13,251 nucleotides of DNA from DASRVA01 sp035687745 (GTDB taxonomy: Bacteria > Gemmatimonadota > Gemmatimonadetes > JACCXV01 > JAHWKZ01): assembly GCA_035687745.1 (NCBI GenBank), contig DASRVA010000091.1:1-13251 (forward strand), in the 5' to 3' direction. Of the stretch, positions 9,701 to 13,251 are shown piece by piece. A program made the position numbers and the translations under genes. Each line of letters opens with the position of its first letter. Within the stretch, counting starts at the first letter, position 1. Below the pieces are notes generated by a model. That model worked only from the letters and a program-made list of their open reading frames with translations, was not told where the DNA came from and made no database searches.

Positions 9701-9860
9701 GACCCGCGAGTCGACCGAGCGGATCCCCGTCTTCAGCGCCGGCGGGGCGATGCGCTTCAACCTGTTCGGCGCGGTCGTGGCCGAGCTCTACTACGCCTAC
9801 CCGTTCCAGCGGCCCGCCGAGGGATGGCGCTGGGGCTTCCAGCTCGCGCCCGGCTGGTGA
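6795..9860 (+). CDS. Predicted gluzincin protease - TolB-like propeller - Omp85-like barrel protein
   Basis: 1021 residues. The signal peptide is about residues 1-27 (MMRKMPILRAGLLALVASVL, cleavage near AEARPQ). The protease-like domain (about 30-270) has zinc motif HELVH (142-146) and downstream LWFIEGMAEYLSLG (E173), the layout of MA-clan gluzincins. Five PD40/TolB-like blades are marked by SPDG or APDG near residues 307, 362, 409, 452 and 506. After an Ala/Pro/Gly-rich linker, residues about 630-1021 look like an outer-membrane beta-barrel: alternating aromatic strands, a GYPTLIRGYESGSF segment resembling the RGY/RGF motif of the BamA/TamA family, LVGSRIAVANAELRVPLFG, and a terminal Trp (FQLAPGW) as barrel-assembly signal. 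No POTRA domain precedes the barrel. It probably sits in the outer membrane with protease and propeller in the periplasm or outside. GAGG is 4 nt from ATG 6795 and 7 nt from ATG 6798; 6807 is also possible. The substrate is unknown. Confidence 0.85.
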   Translation: MMRKMPILRAGLLALVASVLFAAEARPQYFGRNKVQYERFDWRVLETEHFDLHGYEAMSDVALQDAGRMAERWYDRYEGLFAHRFRERKPLILYADKPDFQQTNTTPGFVSQSTGGFTEGLKDRIVLPFAEGYGETDHVLGHELVHAFQFDIAQSDSGGGPTGFLRLPLWFIEGMAEYLSLGRVNAHTAMWMRDAVQRGDLPTLDDLSRDPRFFPYRYGHAFWAFVAGTYGDDVVPKLFQAAGQSGIEVAIEQVLRTSPDSLSQDWIEATREHWAPLIGGRTPPERVGEPLISEVGEDDWVLAPSLSPDGRRVVFLSQRDLFTIDLYIGDVSSGEVLGKLASTDRNPHFDAIAFLNSSGAWSPDGRQFAFVTFAKGDNGIAIADTERREVVRTLDAEGVDAILDLAWSPDGSSLAISGTRGGIVDLYRLELATGAVERLTDGVFAELAPTWSPDGTTIAFATDQGPGAEPDGLDLPRMGLGFYDVATRTTRVERPFGDAKHVSPQYAPDGGSLYFVSDPGGFSDIYRMDLASGSVARVTQVTTGVSGITELAPALSVARNSGRLAFSVFHDGGYRGATLPPTSARGEAAGGEPASPPVAAVLPPTTSTSPVIVAEYLSAPPRGLVRGDFPERPYRSDLSLDYVAPPTAGVAVDRFGTSVGGSIGFFFGDLLGNRQLALGVQGNGGPEDLGGVLTYANLENRLNWGWLAGRQTYRSVFARIQSTEFQGAPAREVRLELERTYYNRAGLFAQYPFSTTRRIEGDASFLNIGFGVEAIRSIFVGDQQVAEIEEDLPAPDGLNLGTGSLAYVEDYSFFGFTSPVRGGRSRFEVGGNAGTLNFADLLLDWRRYFFARPVTFAVRGFHLGRYGGDAESTRLTPLFVGYPTLIRGYESGSFEPAECTVVPDDPTACPEFDRLVGSRIAVANAELRVPLFGTEEYGLLGAAFLPTELAGFVDGAVAWNRDESPEFDLTRESTERIPVFSAGGAMRFNLFGAVVAELYYAYPFQRPAEGWRWGFQLAPGW

Positions 9861-9983
9861 GAGCGTGTCGGAATTCTGACGGTGCAAGGACCATGAAACG
9901 GGGTAGGATGGAGGTGTGACGACCGACGTCGCGCCGCCGCCTTGGAGCGCGAATCGAGATGGACTTCTCCGCAAGGAGGACAG
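9861..9983 (+). promoter_or_regulatory. Upstream region of the SOD-like lipoprotein gene
   Basis: A 123-bp gap. It holds an imperfect 14-bp palindrome, GTCGGAATTCTGAC (9867-9880, one mismatched pair per arm), and a -10-like TAGGAT (9904-9909) without a good -35. The gap ends in a strong ribosome binding site. No terminator for the preceding gene is visible, so read-through is possible. Confidence 0.25.
9973..9979 (+). promoter_or_regulatory. Ribosome binding site of the SOD-like lipoprotein gene
   Basis: AAGGAGG, the strongest Shine-Dalgarno in the window, lies 4 nt before ATG 9984. It selects that ATG over an in-frame TTG at 9942, and only the ATG start gives a normal lipoprotein signal peptide. 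Confidence 0.75.
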
Positions 9984-10562
9984 ATGAGCAGATCGACCAG
10001 GATCTTCGCCTCATTGGCCCTCGCCGGCGCGTTCGTGCTGGGCGCCTGTGAGGCGGGCACGGACGAGGGCGAGATGGCGGAACCGATCACCGACGAGACC
10101 GGCATGCCGGACGTGCCGGACCTGGACGAGCCGGGTCTGGGCGAAGCGGAAGCCCTGCCGGCCGAGGTGGGGCTCGAAGCCAAGGCCGAGAGCGGCATCA
10201 CCGGGACCGCCACCGTGATGCCCGCCGCCGACGGCGTCGAGGTCGCGCTCGACCTGGAGGGCCTGACCGCGGGCCAGACGTACACGTCCCACATCCACCG
10301 CGGGACCTGCGATGACGATCTGGGCGTGGTCGCTCCGCTCGAGGACATCGCCGCCGATGGCGAGACGGCCCGTGTCACCACGACGGTCGGCCAGTCCATG
10401 CTCGACCCGGCCGCCGAGAGCCTGTTCATCCAGGTTCACGGCGCGGACGGCACGCCGGTCGCCTGCGGCGACCTGCCGGACGGCGCCGGTCTGACCGGTG
10501 GGATTGGCGAGTACGATGAGCCGGCTTCGACCGGCCAGACCACGGGCGAGTACCAGCCGTAG
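9984..10562 (+). CDS. Lipoprotein with Cu/Zn-superoxide-dismutase-like domain lacking most metal ligands
   Basis: 192 residues. The signal peptide MSRSTRIFASLALAGAFVLG leads to lipobox LGAC with lipidated C22. A strongly acidic, low-complexity linker (about 24-68, rich in Glu, Asp, Pro, Gly) tethers one small domain (about 69-165). That domain reads as beta-strands: GITGTATV, VEVALDLEGL, TYTSHIHRGTC, ESLFIQVHG and VACGDLP. Spacing of LEGL, HIH, GTC and VACGD matches the Cu/Zn-SOD fold, including the paired cysteines C109 and C161 that would form its disulfide. H103, H105 and H152 remain, but the zinc loop with its His cluster and Asp is missing, so dismutase activity is unlikely. A CHRD-like domain is the main alternative. 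It probably binds a metal or partner at the envelope. The tail is Gly/Thr-rich. It is a single gene, ended by an intrinsic terminator. Confidence 0.75.
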   Translation: MSRSTRIFASLALAGAFVLGACEAGTDEGEMAEPITDETGMPDVPDLDEPGLGEAEALPAEVGLEAKAESGITGTATVMPAADGVEVALDLEGLTAGQTYTSHIHRGTCDDDLGVVAPLEDIAADGETARVTTTVGQSMLDPAAESLFIQVHGADGTPVACGDLPDGAGLTGGIGEYDEPASTGQTTGEYQP

Positions 10563-10578
10563 CCCGACCTCGCCCGGG

Positions 10579-10606
10579 AGACCGGCGCTCCCAGTGAGCC
10601 CGGTCT
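10579..10606 (+). repeat. Small inverted repeat before the terminator
   Basis: AGACCGG (10579-10585) and CCGGTCT (10600-10606) can form a 7-bp stem with a 14-nt loop. It lies just after the lipoprotein stop and directly before the terminator hairpin, where it could stabilise the mRNA 3' end. It has no T-tract of its own. Confidence 0.4.
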
Positions 10607-10611
10607 GAAAC

Positions 10612-10647
10612 AGAGGGCGGCGTCCCCCCGGCGCCGCCCTCTTCTTT
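10612..10647 (+). terminator. Rho-independent terminator after the SOD-like lipoprotein gene
   Basis: A perfect 11-bp stem, AGAGGGCGGCG (10612-10622) and CGCCGCCCTCT (10632-10642), closes a 9-nt loop and is followed by TCTTT. It is the clearest intrinsic terminator in the window, 49 bp after the stop codon, and separates the lipoprotein from the thioesterase gene. Confidence 0.85.
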
Positions 10648-10694
10648 ACGTGAACCGGCTCGGGGGCCGATTCGAACGGCGAGCCCGCGTGGCG

Positions 10695-10700
10695 TAGATT
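10695..10700 (+). promoter_or_regulatory. Candidate -10 box of the thioesterase gene
   Basis: TAGATT ends 9 nt before ATG 10710, with TTCGAA (10671-10676) 18 bp upstream as a weak -35. The terminator just before means this gene needs its own promoter. Transcription would begin at or next to the ATG, giving a nearly leaderless mRNA, which agrees with the lack of a Shine-Dalgarno. Confidence 0.35.
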
Positions 10701-10709
10701 GCTGCCCTC

Positions 10710-11192
10710 ATGGGCGTCGATCCTGAAGCCGCGCCAGTTCCACGGGGCAAACCCGTTTCCGCCAGCCACGTCACGATCAGCCTGCTCGCCGCGCCCGAAA
10801 CCCGCAACATCTTCGGCTCGGTCCACGGCGGCTGGATCATGCGGCAGGTGGACGAGACGGCCTACGTCTGCGCCGCCCGCCACGCCGGCCGGCACGCGAT
10901 CACGGCGTCCATCGACCGGGTCGACTTCAAGTCGCCGATCCACGTGGGCGATCTGGTGCGCTTGAAGGCCTCGGTCCACTGGGTCGGACGGACCTCGATG
11001 CTGATCGGCGTCAAGGTCGAGGCGGAGGACCTGCTGAGCGGCGAGGTCCGCCACACGAACTCGTGCCTCCTCACCTTCGTGGCGATCGACGAGAGCTTCA
11101 AGCCGGTCCCCGTGCCAGGGTTGATCCGGGAGACCCCCGAAGAGGAGGAGCGGTGGCGGGCGGCGGTGGAAAAGCGGCGGAAGAAGGGGTGA
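10710..11192 (+). CDS. Acyl-CoA thioesterase, hotdog fold (YciA/BACH-like)
   Basis: 160 residues with one hotdog domain (about 18-128). These cytosolic enzymes hydrolyse acyl-CoA to free acid and CoA and usually act as hexamers built from dimers. Seen: the signature TRNIFGSVHGGWIMRQVDET (31-50) with N33 and D48 in the positions used for catalysis in the ACOT7/YciA group and the HGG turn (39-41) for CoA binding; then ASIDRVDFKSPIHVGDLV (66-83) and HTNSCLLTFVAID (115-127). The C-terminus is a basic, charged tail (EEEERWRAAVEKRRKKG). Chain-length preference cannot be read. No Shine-Dalgarno precedes ATG 10710; a TAGATT box lies 9 nt upstream. The aldehyde dehydrogenase follows after 164 bp with its own candidate promoter, so a shared pathway is possible but not shown. 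Confidence 0.92.
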   Translation: MGVDPEAAPVPRGKPVSASHVTISLLAAPETRNIFGSVHGGWIMRQVDETAYVCAARHAGRHAITASIDRVDFKSPIHVGDLVRLKASVHWVGRTSMLIGVKVEAEDLLSGEVRHTNSCLLTFVAIDESFKPVPVPGLIRETPEEEERWRAAVEKRRKKG

Positions 11193-11212
11193 GGCGCCCT
11201 CATTCGGGCCGT

Positions 11213-11241
11213 TTGCTGGCCCCTCGGCGGCCATCTAGCTT
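11213..11241 (+). promoter_or_regulatory. Candidate sigma-70-type promoter of the aldehyde dehydrogenase gene
   Basis: TTGCTG (11213-11218) and TAGCTT (11236-11241) are separated by exactly 17 bp and lie in the only AT-rich patch of the 164-bp gap after the thioesterase gene. Each hexamer matches consensus at three positions. The leader would be about 105-110 nt. Confidence 0.4.
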
Positions 11242-11346
11242 AACCAGTTCATCCGGCCGCCTTGCCGCGCCCGAAAAGCCCCCATCGACCCCCTTTCAGA
11301 GGACGATCGTGAAGACGAAGACCGCATCCGTTCGTAGCAGAAAACC

Positions 11347-11351
11347 GGAGG
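11347..11351 (+). promoter_or_regulatory. Ribosome binding site of the aldehyde dehydrogenase gene
   Basis: GGAGG lies 5 nt before GTG 11357. A second in-frame GTG at 11309 also has AGAGGA 5 nt before it, so a form with 16 extra residues (beginning VKTKTASVRS) is possible. Family alignment favours 11357, where the protein begins THTFKNFVAGAWV. Confidence 0.6.
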
Positions 11352-11356
11352 CCCGC

Positions 11357-12841
11357 GTGACCCACACCTTCAAGAACTTCGTCGCCGGCGCGTGGGTCCC
11401 CGCCGACAGCGGCACCACGTTCGAGAACCGGAACCCGGCCGACCGGGACGACCTGGTCGGCGTCTTTGCGGCGAGCGGCCCGCTCGACGTCGAGCGGGCG
11501 GTCGAGTCGGCCTGGGACGGTTTCAAGGAGTGGTCCAGGGTCCCCGCTCCCAAGCGCGGCGAGGTCCTGAAGCGGGCCGGCGACCTCCTGACCGAGCGGA
11601 AGGACGAGATCGCCGACGGAATGACCCGCGAGATGGGGAAGCCCCTGGTCGAGACCCGGGGCGACGTCCAGGAGGCGATCGACACCGCCTACTACGCGGC
11701 CAGCGAGGGGCGGCGCCTCTTCGGCCGGACAGCGCCCTCGGAGCTCCGCGACAAGATGGGGTTCACGATCCGCCGCCCGGCCGGGGTCTTCGGGATCGTG
11801 ACGCCGTGGAACTTCCCGATCGCGGTCCCCTCCTGGAAGATCTTTCCGGCGCTGGTATGCGGATGCCCGGTCGTCTGGAAGCCGGCCCAGGACACGCCGT
11901 GGTCGGCGGTCCGCTTCGTCGAGATCCTGCTCGAGGCGGGGCTTCCCCCGAACGTGATCCAGCTCGTGACGGGGTTCGGCTCGGATGCCGGAGCGGCGCT
12001 GGTCGAGCACCATGACATCACGGGGATCTCCTTCACCGGCTCGACCGCGGTCGGCTGGCAGATCGGCGCCCGGTGCGGCGAGCGCGGCAAGCCGGTCTCC
12101 CTCGAGATGGGGGGGAAGAACGCCCAGCTCGTCATGGCCGACGCCGATCTCGACCTCGCGGTCGACGGTGTTCTGTGGGGCGCCTTCGGGACGACGGGCC
12201 AGCGCTGCACGGCGACGTCCAGGCTCGTCCTCGAGTCGCCGATCCACGACGAGTTCGTGGACCGGCTGGCGGAGCGGGCAGGGAAGCTGGTCCTCGGGGA
12301 CGGCCGGAAGACCGGCACCGAGGTCGGCCCCCTGATCAACGAAGACGCCCGCGAGAAGGTCGAGAAGTACGTCCGGATCGGGCAGGAGGAGGGGGCGACC
12401 CTTCGCCTCGGCGGCTCACGGCCCGACGACGACCGGCTCGCCAACGGCTGGTTCTACCGCCCGACCATCTTCACCGGCGTCACCCCCGACATGCGGATCG
12501 CGACCGAGGAGATCTTCGGCCCTGTCCTGTCGGTCCTCCGGGTGGATTCGCTGGAGGAGGGGATCGAGGTCATGAACGGGGTCCGGTACGGGCTCTCGTC
12601 CTCCATCTACACCAGGGACGTGAGCGCGGCCTTCCGGGCCATCGAGCGGATCGAGGCCGGGATCACCTACGTCAACGGCCCGACGATCGGCGCCGAGGCC
12701 CACTTCCCGTTCGGCGGCGTCAAGGACACCGGAAACGGGCACCGCGAGGGCGGCTGGCCGGTCTACGATTTCTTCACCGAGACCAAGACCGTCTACGTCG
12801 ACTACTCCGGCAAGCTCCAGAAGGCGCAGATCGACACGTGA
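11357..12841 (+). CDS. NAD(P)-dependent aldehyde dehydrogenase
   Basis: 494 residues, full length for the ALDH superfamily of cytosolic enzymes that oxidise aldehydes to acids through a Cys thiohemiacetal. Seen: NFVAGAWV at the N-terminus, Rossmann-fold entry TPWNFPIAVPSWKIFPAL with oxyanion N152, VVWKPAQDTPWSA for cofactor binding, FTGSTAVGWQIG, general base E250 in LEMGGKNAQLV, nucleophile C284 in TTGQRCTATSRL, EEIFGPVLSVLRV, and PFGGVKDTGNGHREGG near the C-terminus. The motif wording resembles semialdehyde dehydrogenases (2-oxoglutarate-semialdehyde or ALDH7-like groups), but the substrate cannot be fixed and no pathway genes flank it. All catalytic residues are intact. Its TGA overlaps a GTG (GTGA, 12838-12841) that opens a short damaged reading frame. 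Confidence 0.93.
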   Translation: MTHTFKNFVAGAWVPADSGTTFENRNPADRDDLVGVFAASGPLDVERAVESAWDGFKEWSRVPAPKRGEVLKRAGDLLTERKDEIADGMTREMGKPLVETRGDVQEAIDTAYYAASEGRRLFGRTAPSELRDKMGFTIRRPAGVFGIVTPWNFPIAVPSWKIFPALVCGCPVVWKPAQDTPWSAVRFVEILLEAGLPPNVIQLVTGFGSDAGAALVEHHDITGISFTGSTAVGWQIGARCGERGKPVSLEMGGKNAQLVMADADLDLAVDGVLWGAFGTTGQRCTATSRLVLESPIHDEFVDRLAERAGKLVLGDGRKTGTEVGPLINEDAREKVEKYVRIGQEEGATLRLGGSRPDDDRLANGWFYRPTIFTGVTPDMRIATEEIFGPVLSVLRVDSLEEGIEVMNGVRYGLSSSIYTRDVSAAFRAIERIEAGITYVNGPTIGAEAHFPFGGVKDTGNGHREGGWPVYDFFTETKTVYVDYSGKLQKAQIDT

Positions 12842-12998
12842 AAGGGAAGATCGAGCGAGCTCTCCGAAGCTGCCCCTGGCGCTACGCAAGAGCGGCGACG
12901 AACGCAAGGACCTGAAGAGGCTCAATCGGGCGGCGGATCGATTGAACGCCGAGGCGGCCGATGTGCTTGAGTACCAAGCAGGACCTACCCGGACCTGA
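12838..12998 (+). pseudogene. Short frameshifted coding remnant after the aldehyde dehydrogenase gene
   Basis: A GTG at 12838 overlaps the ALDH stop (GTGA) and opens a frame reading MKGKIERALRS, which after about 10 codons turns into unlikely protein and stops at 12915. From about 12864 the next frame reads LPLALRKSGDERKDLKRLN and continues RAADRLNAEAADVLEYQ to a TGA at 12996-12998, with no start codon of its own. It is a charged, helix-forming stretch of protein-like composition. A single-base loss near 12860-12870 would join the two into a protein of about 54 residues. I do not recognise the family; a small antitoxin-like or regulatory protein is a guess. It may be a decayed gene, a sequencing error, or chance. 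Confidence 0.3.
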
Positions 12999-13024
12999 AC
13001 TCCGGGGCCCGTCGGGTGTATCTT
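12995..13024 (+). promoter_or_regulatory. Candidate promoter of lepB
   Basis: CTGAAC (12995-13000) and TATCTT (13019-13024) are 18 bp apart and upstream of the lepB ribosome binding site, giving a leader of about 45-50 nt. The match is moderate, but the AT content stands out locally. Confidence 0.3.
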
Positions 13025-13065
13025 GAGCGTTTTCCCGCCCGGCCCGGTCGAAGGCCGCCGTCCAC

Positions 13066-13072
13066 GAGGAGG
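13066..13072 (+). promoter_or_regulatory. Ribosome binding site deciding the lepB start
   Basis: GAGGAGG directly touches an in-frame ATG at 13073, too close to use, and lies 6 nt before an in-frame TTG at 13079, which is ideal spacing. The TTG is therefore the likely start. Confidence 0.6.
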
Positions 13073-13078
13073 ATGTTC

Positions 13079-13251
13079 TTGGCGAAGAGCCCGACGAAGA
13101 CCGCATCGACGAAGTACACGTCCCCCCGGCGCGCGCCGGCGTCGCCGTCGTTCGCACGCGTGGTCTGGGAGTGGACGAAGTCGATCGCCGTCGCCTTCCT
13201 CCTCTTCATCCTGATCCGGACCTTCCTCGTCCAGGCGTTCAAGATCCCGAC
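13079..13251 (+). CDS. lepB: Signal peptidase I, 3' part outside window
   Basis: 57 codons are visible from TTG 13079 (or 59 from ATG 13073). Signal peptidase I is the membrane serine protease that cuts signal peptides from secreted proteins on the outer face of the inner membrane. Seen: a basic, Ser/Thr/Pro-rich cytoplasmic N-terminus (AKSPTKTASTKYTSPRRA), then EWTKSIAVAFLLFILIRTFL, a single membrane helix from about residue 35 to 53, and VQAFKIP at the window edge. Family members continue with SGSM, containing the catalytic Ser; that Ser and the later Lys lie beyond the edge. One N-terminal helix fits the short LepB type. It would process the signal peptides of the exported P1 peptidase and barrel protein, but not those of the lipoproteins, which need LspA. 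Confidence 0.85.
   Translation, partial: MAKSPTKTASTKYTSPRRAPASPSFARVVWEWTKSIAVAFLLFILIRTFLVQAFKIP

Noticed and set aside
11063..11356. Extension of the aldehyde dehydrogenase frame upstream to 11063
   Set aside because: It overlaps the thioesterase gene in another frame and adds unlike-protein sequence. GTG 11357 has GGAGG 5 nt upstream and matches the family N-terminus.
12882..13242. Minus-strand frames over the lepB start and the spacer before it
   Set aside because: The plus strand has a strong ribosome binding site and a recognisable LepB N-terminus. The minus-strand translations show no motif.

Overview
This is a very GC-rich, gene-dense bacterial chromosome segment. It carries no rRNA, tRNA, CRISPR array, insertion sequence or phage gene that I can see. 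Two lipoproteins and a predicted C-terminal outer-membrane beta-barrel point to a diderm (Gram-negative-type) cell. The high GC, the family 5 (UdgB-type) uracil-DNA glycosylase and the very large protease/propeller/barrel protein would suit Gemmatimonadota or a related environmental phylum. That placement is inference from gene style, not from a phylogenetic marker.

Layout from left to right. A glycosyltransferase family 2 gene enters from the left edge (to 727, +) and meets thiD tail to tail (724-1524, -) over a shared CTAG. thiD lies behind a lipoprotein-like M48 metalloprotease gene (1548-2375, -). A 58-bp divergent spacer leads to a SpoU/TrmH-family RNA methyltransferase (2434-3261, +). 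Its stop overlaps the GTG start of an exported P1 (DmpA-type) self-cleaving peptidase (3258-4457, +). An NtrX-like sigma-54 response regulator with no partner kinase follows (4557-5966, +). It converges on the UdgB-type glycosylase gene (5986-6720, -).

A 74-bp divergent spacer with a duplicated 8-mer then leads to a 1021-residue protein (6795-9860, +). This joins a gluzincin-type protease domain, a TolB-like propeller and an Omp85-like barrel, and is the most unusual gene in the window. After it come a small acidic lipoprotein with a Cu/Zn-SOD-like domain (9984-10562, +) and a clear intrinsic terminator. Next are a hotdog acyl-CoA thioesterase (10710-11192, +), an aldehyde dehydrogenase with its own candidate promoter (11357-12841, +), a short frameshifted coding remnant, and the first 57 codons of a signal peptidase I gene (lepB, 13079 to the right edge).

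Functionally this is mostly housekeeping: thiamine synthesis, RNA modification, DNA repair, acyl and aldehyde metabolism and protein export. Alongside it is a cell-envelope theme: M48 lipoprotein, exported P1 peptidase, protease-barrel protein, SOD-like lipoprotein and signal peptidase. Several starts needed correction: M48 to ATG 2375, P1 peptidase to GTG 3258, lipoprotein to ATG 9984, ALDH to GTG 11357 and lepB to TTG 13079. Very high GC keeps wrong frames open, so long overlapping reading frames are common and mostly meaningless. I found no new multi-gene defence or mobile system.
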